A DNA stretch of 38,733 bases from Fulvivirga imtechensis AK7 (GTDB taxonomy: Bacteria > Bacteroidota > Bacteroidia > Cytophagales > Cyclobacteriaceae), in the NCBI RefSeq assembly GCF_000331535.1, contig NZ_AMZN01000041.1, positions 1-38,733 on the forward strand, written 5' to 3'. This document shows positions 8,049 through 15,660 of the stretch, piece by piece; positions within the stretch are counted from its first letter, which is position 1; each line of letters opens with the position of its first letter. The position numbers and the translations under genes are program-made. The notes beneath the pieces were generated by a model. The model did no database searches. It was not told the DNA's origin and saw only the letters and a list, made by a program, of their open reading frames with translations.

Positions 8049-9470
8049 ATGAACCATAAAATTATCCAGAGCTTCTGGAGTAAACCTTTCTTTGATGAAC
8101 AGTCTTCTGCTGAAGAGCATAGGTTGAAAGGTGGATGGCCTTCGGAAAAATATAATTACCTTAGCTGGGCTTTTAGCTGTTTGCAACTCAGAAAGCACTA
8201 CAATGATGTGGAATTGTTCACGGATGAGCGTGGTAAATTTTTACTAATAGATGAACTTGGTCTACCCTATACTAATGTAAGTACTGAACTTGATAATCTT
8301 AAGGACTATAGGAGCGACTTGTGGGCAATAGGAAAGATTTATACCTATAGTTTACAAAATGAACCTTTCGTACATATAGATGGTGATGCTTTTCTCTGGG
8401 AGTGCCTGCCTGTTGAGTTATTTGAGGAGCCACTGATTGCTCAGAATATTGAAAATGAGCCGATCATGTATGGTGAACTAATGGAAAAAATAAATGCTAA
8501 ATTTACGGATATACCCGAACCGTTAAGAAACGTTGACATCACGAAAGGTCACATTTATGCTATCAATGCAGGAATAATAGGAGGAAGTGACCTAGAGTTT
8601 TTTAAGACTTATACTAAATACGTTTTCGATTTTATAAGTAAAAACGCTGAACATTTGTTTTGGATAAACTCTGGTCTGTTCAACTGTGTCTATGAGCAGC
8701 TTCTATTCTATAATTTGGCTATTAAGAATCATATCAAGATTGGATATTTATTCCCTAAGGTTACGACTATTCCGGAATATACCAAAACTTTCCGCTTGGT
8801 CGGTCACAAGACGAGTTATGTACACACCTTTGGTGTTAATAAAAAAAGCAAATTTTCCTATATGTTTCTAGATTATTATATGAGGACGTTGTATCCGGAA
8901 TACTATAATCGTATAAACAGGCTAACCGAAACTGGTATAAACTGGGGTGGTGTTGATAGTTTTAAGCATTCTGCAAGTTCAAGGATTATGGAGACAGAAC
9001 CACTAAAACTATATTATGATAACTTTATTGTAGATTTCATAAACATAGAATCTCCTTACATGACCACCGTATTCAGACTTTCTGATAGGACACAGATTAT
9101 CGGAAAGGAAGAAGAAATTTCATTGAATATGGAGTTCACAAAAGAAGATTTTGCCAACTTCTGGAATAATTATGGTCAAGCTACTCGTATTCAAATCACC
9201 GGGGCTGAGGGCTTGAAAGTGGAGCTTATCCCTGGCGTTTACAAAATCATACTCGATCAATTTGATGGCAAACGCGCTCTTAGAGAGGTGATAAACAACC
9301 TCATTGGTTTTTTTCTTGGCCAGCAGGAAGAGATTATTAATTTGATGAGGGTTGTTACAGAAAGTGGTGATAACAATATACTTAAGTCGAATTTGGAATC
9401 AGCGATTAAGGAGAAGGCCTATGAATTTATTATTGATGAGGTAATAGTTGAAGACAAGTTATTAGTTTAA
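8049..9470 (+). CDS. DUF6734 glycosyltransferase-like protein with PqqD/LanB-like C-terminal segment
   Basis: The protein has 473 residues. The N-terminal region (MNHKIIQSFWSKPF, then YLSWAFSCLQLRKHY) and the DxD motif HIDGDAF (Asp111-Gly-Asp113) are those of DUF6734, a GT-A-like family common in Bacteroidota. About 340 residues of this domain are followed by a C-terminal part containing YKIILDQFDGKRALREVINN (about residues 396-415). That segment recalls the winged-helix DGxRTxxEI pattern of PqqD-like peptide-recognition domains and LanB proteins; this is inference only. No signal peptide is visible. It lies at the end of the NRPS-side gene run, but no precursor-peptide gene was found beside it. 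The stop codon TAA (9468-9470) coincides with the first bases of a repeat element. Confidence 0.7.
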   Translation: MNHKIIQSFWSKPFFDEQSSAEEHRLKGGWPSEKYNYLSWAFSCLQLRKHYNDVELFTDERGKFLLIDELGLPYTNVSTELDNLKDYRSDLWAIGKIYTYSLQNEPFVHIDGDAFLWECLPVELFEEPLIAQNIENEPIMYGELMEKINAKFTDIPEPLRNVDITKGHIYAINAGIIGGSDLEFFKTYTKYVFDFISKNAEHLFWINSGLFNCVYEQLLFYNLAIKNHIKIGYLFPKVTTIPEYTKTFRLVGHKTSYVHTFGVNKKSKFSYMFLDYYMRTLYPEYYNRINRLTETGINWGGVDSFKHSASSRIMETEPLKLYYDNFIVDFINIESPYMTTVFRLSDRTQIIGKEEEISLNMEFTKEDFANFWNNYGQATRIQITGAEGLKVELIPGVYKIILDQFDGKRALREVINNLIGFFLGQQEEIINLMRVVTESGDNNILKSNLESAIKEKAYEFIIDEVIVEDKLLV

Positions 9471-9689
9471 CGTGAGTTCGATATAAAATACTTAAAAAAG
9501 GACAGTCATCCTATCCCGAAGGCTTTAAGGCTTTCGGGAAAAGATCTAAGTTGCCGGTAGTATCCTTGAACTTAGTAAGATTCTTCGTGCCTCCCCGAGG
9601 CAAGTTCGGGGACCTTAAAAAGAAGTTTTTTAGCTTATTTTTGGATACGAATACAATTTAATCGGTTCTACTATATCGAACTCACGTTA
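9468..9689. repeat. MITE-like repeat, copy A
   Basis: The ends are an 18-bp perfect inverted repeat: TAACGTGAGTTCGATATA at 9468-9485 and its complement at 9672-9689. Flanking bases TTAGTTTA occur on both sides (9462-9469 and 9687-9694), compatible with a target duplication, although the overlap with the termini makes its length ambiguous (3 to 8 bp). Inside are two palindromic blocks: TCCCGAAGGCTTT/AAGGCTTTCGGGA (about 9514-9539) and CCCCGAGG...TTCGGGG (about 9593-9611). The core AACTTAGTAAGATTCTTCGT (9569-9588) recurs at 37446 and, inverted, at 38631. There is no coding capacity. Confidence 0.8.
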
Positions 9690-9880
9690 GTTTAGTAATC
9701 AATTGATAGTTGGGAGACGACATACCAGATTAAGGACATTAATTTGTGAAGCAGGTAACTCCTAATTTTTTAGTTCCTAACACCCAGTCTTTAAAGCTAC
9801 TTTCACAGATGTCCGGAAAGCAGTCTATCTTATACGAGGTTAAGCTTTAAGTTATTTATTTAGTGGTAAAGAAAATAGCT
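9690..9880. other. Non-coding spacer between repeat A and the nrdA terminator
   Basis: About 190 AT-rich bases. I see no open frame, RNA gene or strong hairpin here. Confidence 0.5.
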
Positions 9881-9881
9881 T

Positions 9882-9909
9882 AAAAAAAACCCGGCCAACA
9901 CGGCCGGGT
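9882..9909 (-). terminator. Rho-independent terminator of nrdBA
   Basis: Stem ACCCGGCC (9889-9896) pairs with GGCCGGGT (9902-9909) around a 5-base loop. Read on the - strand, it is followed by a run of eight T (the A run at 9882-9889). It sits 38 bp past the nrdA stop, the classical arrangement. Confidence 0.92.
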
Positions 9910-9946
9910 CCTCAAATTAAAACCAACTAGACATTAAACATTAAAA

Positions 9947-12328
9947 TTAACTTCCACATGCTTCGCATGCATCAGGATTATCAAGTGAGCAGACCATATC
10001 TGCACGATTTTGCTCTTCATTCGTTACTGCTTGTTGCTGGGCAGCGGGTTGTTGTTTGGCAGACTTATCAACCGTGAATTGAATTGCCGAAGCGGCAGCT
10101 TTTGATCTTAGATAGTACATGCCGGTCTTCAAACCTTTCTTCCATGCATAGAAATGCATCGATGTTAATTTTCCAAAGTTCGGATCCTGGATATGTACGT
10201 TCATGCTCTGGCTCTGACAGATATACGCACCTCTGTCAGCCGCCATGTCGATAATAGCTTTCTGAGATATCTCCCACACTGTTTTGTACAGGTCTTTAAT
10301 ATGCTGAGGGATCTCAGGTATATTTTGTACGGAGCCATTGGCTTCTATCAGCCTGTTTTTCATGCTGTCATCCCAAAGGCCCAGTGCGATCAGGTCTTTC
10401 ATCAGGTGTTTGTTCACCACAATAAATTCCCCTGAAAGTGTTCTTCGGGTATAGATATTAGAAGTGTATGGTTCAAAACATTCATTATTTCCAAGTATTT
10501 GTGAAGTAGAAGCTGTAGGCATCGGTGCCAATAACAATGAGTTTCTTACACCGTTTTTCCTTACCTCTTTTTTCAGACTTTCCCAATCCCATCTACCTGA
10601 GTCGGGTGTTACACCCCACATGTCGAACTGGAATATACCTTTTGAGACAGGAGAACCTTTATAAGTTTCGTATGGACCTTCTACAGTAGCAATTTCCATA
10701 GAAGCCGTCATGGCTGCAAAGTAGATGGTTTCGTGAATGTGCTTGTTAAGACCACGCGCTTCCGGTGAGTCAAATGGCATTTTCAGCATCAGGAAGGTAT
10801 CGGCAAGACCCTGAACTCCAATACCAATGGGGCGGTGTCTCATATTTGAGTTTCTCGCCTCTTTTACCGGATAGTAATTGATGTCGATCACCTTGTTCAG
10901 GTTTTTAGTAACCACCTTAGTGATCTCATATAGCTTTTGGTGATCAAATCTACCGTCTTCGGTAACGAATTTGGGCAATGCGATTGAGGCCAGGTTACAT
11001 ACTGCTACTTCATCGGGAGCAGTATATTCCACGATCTCGGTACATAAGTTACTAGACTTAATAGTACCCAGGTTTTTCTGGTTCGACTTTTTGTTAGCCG
11101 CATCTTTGTACAGCATGTACGGTGTACCGGTCTCGATCTGAGCCTCCAGTACTTCAAACCAAAGGTCCTGAGCTTTTACCTGTTTCCTGTATTTGCCTTC
11201 TCGCTCGTATTTTGTATATAATTTCTCGAATTCATCTCCATAGCAATCTGCCAGACCTGGAGCTTCGTTAGGACAGAAAAGAGACCATACATCATTGTCC
11301 TCTACGCGCTTCATGAACAGATCAGGGATCCATAGTGCATAGAAAAGATCCCGGGCGCGAAGCTCTTCCTTACCATGGTTTTTCTTCAGATCAAGGAAAT
11401 CGAAGATATCAGCATGCCAGGGTTCCAGGTAAATAGCGAAACTTCCTTTTCTTTTACCTCCACCCTGATCCACATAACGGGCCGTCATATCAAAATTTCT
11501 AAGCATAGGCACAATACCATTGGAAACCCCACCCGTTCCTTTGATGTATGAGCCTGTTGCTCGCACGTTGTGTATGCTTAAGCCAATACCACCAGCCGAT
11601 TGAGATATTTTTGCACACTGTTTCAGTGTGTCGTAAATACCATCAATACTATCATCCTGCATGGTTAGCAGGAAGCAAGAAGACAACTGAGGTTTAGGAG
11701 TTGCGGCATTAAATAACGTAGGCGTGGCATGCGTAAACCATTTTTCACTTAATAAATTATAAGTTTCTATGGCTGCATCGATGTCATCCATATGAATACC
11801 TATCGCCACCCTCATGAGCATGTGTTGCGGTCGTTCTACAATTTTGCCTTCCACCCGCATCAGGTAAGAACGCTCCAGTGTTTTAAACCCGAAGTAGTCA
11901 TAGCTGAAATCACGATCATAAATGATAGATGAGTCCAGTAGTGCCGCATGCTTCTTGATAACCCCATATGCTTCTTTAGAAATCAGCGGTGCATTTTCCC
12001 CGGTTTTTGGATCTACATAAGTGTACAGCCTTTTCATGGTATTAGAGAAAGACTTACTGGTAACCTTATGCAGGTTTGAAATCGCAATCCTTGCTGCAAG
12101 TAGCGCAAAATCTGGATGCTTGGTGGTGAGTGACGCTGCGGTTTCTGCAGCTAAATTGTCCAGCTCCACAGTGGTCACACCATCGTAAATACCATTAATC
12201 ACTTTTTTTGCTATGTCCACCGGCTCAATATAGTTCATGTCCAGTCCATAGCACAATTTTTCAATGCGGGCCGTTACTTTATCAAACTTCACGGATTCCC
12301 GTCTTCCGTCTCTTTTTATTACTAGCAT
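9947..12328 (-). CDS. nrdA: Class Ia ribonucleoside-diphosphate reductase, large (alpha) subunit
   Basis: The 793-residue catalytic subunit reduces ribonucleoside diphosphates to deoxy forms in the cytoplasm. An ATP-cone (residues 1-90, [11 protein letters not shown] start) for allosteric activity control precedes the ten-stranded barrel. Visible catalytic residues are Cys218 (PQLSSCFLL) and Cys444 (AVCNLAS), the redox pair, plus radical Cys429 and Glu431 in NLCTEI. The C-terminal swinging arm ends CEACGS. Length, numbering and motif wording match the eukaryotic R1 (human RRM1, 792 residues, same Cys218/429/444 by memory) much more closely than E. coli NrdA. It starts 39 bp after the nrdB stop and ends at a strong terminator, so it is the second gene of an nrdBA operon. 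Confidence 0.97.
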   Translation of the reverse strand: MLVIKRDGRRESVKFDKVTARIEKLCYGLDMNYIEPVDIAKKVINGIYDGVTTVELDNLAAETAASLTTKHPDFALLAARIAISNLHKVTSKSFSNTMKRLYTYVDPKTGENAPLISKEAYGVIKKHAALLDSSIIYDRDFSYDYFGFKTLERSYLMRVEGKIVERPQHMLMRVAIGIHMDDIDAAIETYNLLSEKWFTHATPTLFNAATPKPQLSSCFLLTMQDDSIDGIYDTLKQCAKISQSAGGIGLSIHNVRATGSYIKGTGGVSNGIVPMLRNFDMTARYVDQGGGKRKGSFAIYLEPWHADIFDFLDLKKNHGKEELRARDLFYALWIPDLFMKRVEDNDVWSLFCPNEAPGLADCYGDEFEKLYTKYEREGKYRKQVKAQDLWFEVLEAQIETGTPYMLYKDAANKKSNQKNLGTIKSSNLCTEIVEYTAPDEVAVCNLASIALPKFVTEDGRFDHQKLYEITKVVTKNLNKVIDINYYPVKEARNSNMRHRPIGIGVQGLADTFLMLKMPFDSPEARGLNKHIHETIYFAAMTASMEIATVEGPYETYKGSPVSKGIFQFDMWGVTPDSGRWDWESLKKEVRKNGVRNSLLLAPMPTASTSQILGNNECFEPYTSNIYTRRTLSGEFIVVNKHLMKDLIALGLWDDSMKNRLIEANGSVQNIPEIPQHIKDLYKTVWEISQKAIIDMAADRGAYICQSQSMNVHIQDPNFGKLTSMHFYAWKKGLKTGMYYLRSKAAASAIQFTVDKSAKQQPAAQQQAVTNEEQNRADMVCSLDNPDACEACGS

Positions 12329-12367
12329 GTCATGGGGTTTTTTGGGGTTATTAATAAGTTTAAAAAA

Positions 12368-13363
12368 TTAAAAATCTTCGTCTAATGAAAACTTAGGAGA
12401 ATCATCCTCCTTGTTACTTTTCATCACACCGGCTTTTTGGTAATCACCAACCCTCTTTTCGAAGAAGTTGGTTTTCCCTTGCAAAGAGATCATCTCCATA
12501 AAATCGAACGGATTCGTAGCTCCGTATACTTTCTCCCCTATCAACTCATTCAGCAATCTGTCTGCCACAAATTCAATGTACTGACACATCAGGTCTGCAT
12601 TCATACCAATGAGGCTTACGGGCAGTGCATCAGTTACAAATTCTTTCTCTATGGACACAGCATCCTTAATTATACTAATGATCGTCTCTTGAGGTAACTT
12701 GTTTATCACGTGATTGTTATAAAGCAAGCAGGCGAAATCGCAATGCAATCCCTCATCTCTCGAAATTAACTCGTTGGAGAAACTCAGCCCAGGCATAAGA
12801 CCACGCTTTTTCAACCAGAAAATGGAACAGAAGCTACCAGAGAAGAAAATCCCTTCAACAGCAGCAAATGCCACCAATCTTTCCTGAAATGAGCCTTCAT
12901 CGATCCAGCGTAATGCCCAATCAGCTTTTTTCTTCACACAATCCATAGTCTCGATCGCATTGAAAAGCTTATCTTTTTCATTGGGATCCTTTACATAAGT
13001 ATCGATGAGTAGAGAGTAAGTTTCAGAATGGATGTTCTCAATAGCAATCTGAAATCCGTAGAAGAACTTGGCCTCCGTGTACTGAACCTCAGCTACAAAG
13101 TGTTCCGCCAGATTTTCATTTACAATACCATCACTCGCTGCAAAAAACGCCAAAACATGTGAAATGAAGTGTCTTTCTCCATCAGACATATTGTTCCAAT
13201 CTTTTAGATCCTGGCTCAGGTCTATCTCCTCTGCGGTCCAAAAACTTGCTTCGGCTTTTTTATAAAATTGCCAGATATCATCATGCTTTATTGGAAAAAG
13301 CACAAAGCGATTTTTGTTTTCTTTAAGAATTGGTTCTACGGCACTAGTTGCTTGATCACTCAT
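12368..13363 (-). CDS. nrdB: Class Ia ribonucleoside-diphosphate reductase, small (beta) subunit
   Basis: This 331-residue diiron-tyrosyl radical subunit is the partner of NrdA. Iron ligands are visible as Asp48, Glu109, His112, Glu170, Glu204 and His207, and the radical tyrosine is Tyr116 in HSETYSLL. The motifs [24 protein letters not shown] and NPFDFME read almost exactly like eukaryotic R2, and the tail ends FSLDEDF as in R2 proteins. The frame is open up to 13513, but the ATG at 13361-13363 (MSDQATS) is chosen. The longer version adds 50 residues with no family match, and a promoter (-7 element at 13515-13522) lies at its very start. First gene of the nrdBA operon. Confidence 0.95.
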   Translation of the reverse strand: MSDQATSAVEPILKENKNRFVLFPIKHDDIWQFYKKAEASFWTAEEIDLSQDLKDWNNMSDGERHFISHVLAFFAASDGIVNENLAEHFVAEVQYTEAKFFYGFQIAIENIHSETYSLLIDTYVKDPNEKDKLFNAIETMDCVKKKADWALRWIDEGSFQERLVAFAAVEGIFFSGSFCSIFWLKKRGLMPGLSFSNELISRDEGLHCDFACLLYNNHVINKLPQETIISIIKDAVSIEKEFVTDALPVSLIGMNADLMCQYIEFVADRLLNELIGEKVYGATNPFDFMEMISLQGKTNFFEKRVGDYQKAGVMKSNKEDDSPKFSLDEDF

Positions 13364-13514
13364 CTTAACACATTTAAAATTAAAAAACTTTCGGCTTGAA
13401 AGAGAGGGAGGAAAATTTCCTGAAAATCTCTTTCGATATTGTTGATTTTTGTCCCAAAAATTACAAGGAAGTTTGGGATAGGCACTTTGGCCGGGTTGCA
13501 GCCAATAGGTCATA

Positions 13515-13545
13515 CAAATATGAATAAACGAGGTTAAAAATCAAA
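13515..13545 (-). promoter_or_regulatory. Probable Bacteroidota-type promoter of nrdBA
   Basis: On the - strand, TTTG (complement of 13542-13545) is followed by 19 bases and then CATATTTG (complement of 13515-13522), close to the TTTG-N19-TAnnTTTG consensus (one mismatch). Transcription would begin near 13508, leaving a leader of about 145 bases before the chosen nrdB ATG. The remaining bases up to 13748 show nothing else recognisable. Confidence 0.6.
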
Positions 13546-13748
13546 GTTCAGAAAACGTTCTCATGATAAAGTGCAATTGTGATATTAACTATCTGATTTA
13601 CAGCATAGTAACGTGTTGTTTTTAATTTTAACTTTGGCCATATTTCGCAGGAAAGGCGGTTTGATAAAAAATAAAAAGTTTTCCACATGTTCAAGCGGCT
13701 CATCCAACTATTCATACGTGAAATGCTGTCGTTTTTCTTACATGAATC

Positions 13749-14249
13749 TTACGACCCTAAAAGTCTGTTTTTGAGATCGTCGGGCAAATGTTTCAGGTGG
13801 GGTTCCTGTTCATTTATGAACCAGTCGGAAGGGCCGTAATAAGATGAACCTGTCACCGGATCGGTAAATTTTATGTAGTGACCCGATTTATGCCTGTTGG
13901 ATAAAGCCGCTGAAATGGAGCTTCTTACTTTGCTTTTATTAAGAGCAGGTTCCTTCTCGATAATGAAGTCTACAATTTCCGAAGCAATAAATAATTTTTG
14001 CTTAAAATCTTGATAATAAGTGATTTTACGTGTCCAAGGCCATTCCGGCTGATATCCTTTTGCCTCTAGCTGCATAGGGCTATAGGGAGCATCATTGAAG
14101 ATAGGCAGGCTGGTAAGTGCGCTTATATGGTTATCAATTTCTTCTATTTCTCTCCTAAAATCCGTAATTTTTGCTTCAAGAGCTTTCTTTCTTTCTCCCA
14201 ATGCTTTGAGATAAAGATCGGCATACTTTTCAGGTACGTTTATCTTCAT
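13749..14249 (-). CDS. Hypothetical protein, coiled coil plus possible winged helix
   Basis: The 166-residue cytoplasmic protein was not recognised. Residues 10-50 (KALGERKKALEAKI...EEIDNHI) are a charged heptad-like helix suitable for dimerisation. The middle has a Pro/Trp-rich stretch (GYQPEWPWTRK, about 65-76). Residues 83-150 contain alternating helices and the sequence NKSKVRSSISAALSNRHKSGHYI followed by a YYGPSDWF hairpin-like segment, which could be a winged-helix DNA-binding fold; this is inference. It stands alone: nrdBA lies beyond a promoter region, and a repeat element is upstream. The codon pattern and absence of overlapping candidates support a real gene. Confidence 0.75.
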   Translation of the reverse strand: MKINVPEKYADLYLKALGERKKALEAKITDFRREIEEIDNHISALTSLPIFNDAPYSPMQLEAKGYQPEWPWTRKITYYQDFKQKLFIASEIVDFIIEKEPALNKSKVRSSISAALSNRHKSGHYIKFTDPVTGSSYYGPSDWFINEQEPHLKHLPDDLKNRLLGS

Positions 14250-14385
14250 TTTAGATCTTGAAAGCTATTTAACGCAGATTTTTGCAATATATACAAAATA
14301 TGCAAGCAGATCAAGCGAATGAAGCAAGCAAAGCAAGCGGTTGATGCATTTAAGGTTCACTGCAAGTAGGGAACACCTTAAATTA

Positions 14386-14486
14386 TAATGTGAGTTCAGC
14401 GCAGGAGAAACAATCAAAGACAAGATCCTTTGCACCCCGTCTGGATGACCCCCTGTTTTGAAGCATTTTATATCGAACTCGCGTTA
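14386..14486. repeat. MITE-like repeat, short copy B
   Basis: The right end (AT)ATCGAACTCGCGTTA, up to 14486, matches the termini of copy A except for one base. The left end TAATGTGAGTTC (14386-14397) is its imperfect inverted partner (10 of 12). Between them are about 77 bases with only weak resemblance (AAGATCCTTTG, TGGATGACC) to the interior of copies A and C. No coding capacity. Confidence 0.65.
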
Positions 14487-14534
14487 ATATATGCTGCAAG
14501 AGTATGCTAGGACTTAAGTGAAATCATAGAAGTG

Positions 14535-14565
14535 TTTGTTAATTAATATAAATGATTTATCTTTG
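14535..14565 (+). promoter_or_regulatory. Promoter of rplU-rpmA
   Basis: TTTG (14535-14538), a 19-base spacer and TATCTTTG (14558-14565) match the Bacteroidota primary sigma consensus exactly. The following CAGTC is shared with the rpsP and rplS promoters. The rplU ATG is 31 bases downstream. Confidence 0.8.
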
Positions 14566-14596
14566 CAGTCTATTTTCAAAAAATATTAATAGTTAC

Positions 14597-14908
14597 ATGT
14601 ACGCAATAGTTGACATAGCCGGAAAGCAGTTCAAAGTAACAAAAGACCAATTCGTATACGCTCCTAGGATGGAGGGCGAAGAAGGCGCTTCCGTAGAGTT
14701 CGACAAAGTGCTGTTGTTTGATGATAACGGTAAGGTCGAAGTAGGCGCACCAGTATTAAAGGGTGCCAAAGTAGCAGGAAAGATCCTGGGACATGTTAAA
14801 GGTGACAAGGTAGTGGTTTTCAAAAAGAAGAGAAGAAAAGGCTACCAGAAGAGAAATGGTCACAGACAAGAATTCACTAAGGTATTAATTGAAAACATTT
14901 CAAAATAA
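14597..14908 (+). CDS. rplU: Ribosomal protein bL21
   Basis: The 103-residue large-subunit protein binds 23S rRNA. It starts MYAIVDIAGKQFKV, the standard L21 opening, and ends with the basic KKKRRKGYQKRNGHRQ segment that contacts rRNA. The frame is open from 14552, but that start would overlap the promoter -7 element at 14558-14565, so ATG 14597 is right. rpmA follows after 9 bp, the usual L21-L27 pair. Confidence 0.98.
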   Translation: MYAIVDIAGKQFKVTKDQFVYAPRMEGEEGASVEFDKVLLFDDNGKVEVGAPVLKGAKVAGKILGHVKGDKVVVFKKKRRKGYQKRNGHRQEFTKVLIENISK

Positions 14909-14917
14909 TTAAACACC

Positions 14918-15175
14918 ATGGCACATAAAAAAGGAGCCGGTAGTTCGCGTAACGGAAGAGAGTCGGAAAGTAAGCGACTCGGCATCAAGATTTTTGGTGG
15001 ACAAAACGCTGTTGCCGGGAATATCATCGTAAGACAAAGAGGAACAAAGCACCATCCGGGCAGAAACGTAGGTATCGGTAAGGACCATACCTTGTTTGCA
15101 TTGACTGATGGTATAGTTACTTTCAAGAAGGGACGCAATAACAGATCTTTTGTTTCAGTGGAAGCTGAGGCCTAA
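14918..15175 (+). CDS. rpmA: Ribosomal protein bL27
   Basis: The 85-residue protein starts [16 protein letters not shown], the conserved N-terminus that reaches the peptidyl-transferase centre. The core [22 protein letters not shown] (from about residue 28) is diagnostic. There is no N-terminal extension needing cleavage as in Firmicutes. It is the second and last gene of the rplU operon; a terminator follows 30 bp after the stop. Confidence 0.98.
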   Translation: MAHKKGAGSSRNGRESESKRLGIKIFGGQNAVAGNIIVRQRGTKHHPGRNVGIGKDHTLFALTDGIVTFKKGRNNRSFVSVEAEA

Positions 15176-15204
15176 GGGAGTTTAACATTATAATTAAGTA
15201 TAGG

Positions 15205-15232
15205 AAGCACAGGCGGAGGTCTGTGCTTTTTT
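15205..15232 (+). terminator. Rho-independent terminator of rplU-rpmA
   Basis: AAGCACAG (15205-15212) pairs with CTGTGCTT (15221-15228) around an 8-base loop, followed by a T run. Confidence 0.9.
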
Positions 15233-15660
15233 ATTTTAGAATTTTTTAAACAAACTAGTCCTTTTTGGGTTATGTGGTGACAAGAGTTCTCATGGGCCCT
15301 CAGATTTTTTTGTGGATAAGACTACCCACTTTGGGTGGGTTGCAGACTGACTTTACGGTAGGAAATTCCATAATAAGAAGTAACTTTTTAAAACTTAGGA
15401 ATAATAAGAGAAAACATTTCACGATAATTCAAAAAGAACTTCTTTAAAATTTTCAGTTAGCCCGGCATTGTTTAATGCCGAAAATTGGATGAAAAAGATG
15501 TTAATCCTTGGTTTTTATTGAAAGTCATAATTTTTCGCACACGTTTGAAATAGAAACATGTATAATATTTTTTTTTTAGAATGATGTGGCTTAATTTGGG
15601 GGCGCGAACCCCCATTTTGGGTGGTTTATTATAATGTAAAATAACCTTAAACAGCTAATT
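15233..15660 (+). promoter_or_regulatory. Long non-coding leader region upstream of susC-like gene
   Basis: These 428 bases carry no convincing gene. They hold a hairpin ACCCAC/GTGGGT around TTTGG (about 15324-15340), a second version of the same motif, ACCCCCATTTTGGGTGG (about 15608-15624), 37 bases before the susC ATG, and a perfect 7-bp hairpin CGGCATT/AATGCCG (15463-15480). TTAATTTG (15591-15598) is a one-mismatch -7 candidate without a good -33. The repeated CCCA-TTTGGGTGG motif may be an operator or leader structure. Confidence 0.4.

Noticed and set aside
13364-13513. 50-residue N-terminal extension of NrdB
   Set aside because: The extension does not resemble any R2 sequence, and its start coincides with the predicted promoter -7/transcription start; the internal ATG at 13363 fits the family.
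14281-14342. AAGCAAGC-rich short repeats downstream of the hypothetical gene's start
   Set aside because: Irregular and short; low-complexity sequence without a clear unit.
15265-15447. 60-residue open frame upstream of the SusC-like gene
   Set aside because: No domain, no convincing start context, odd composition; more likely non-coding leader.
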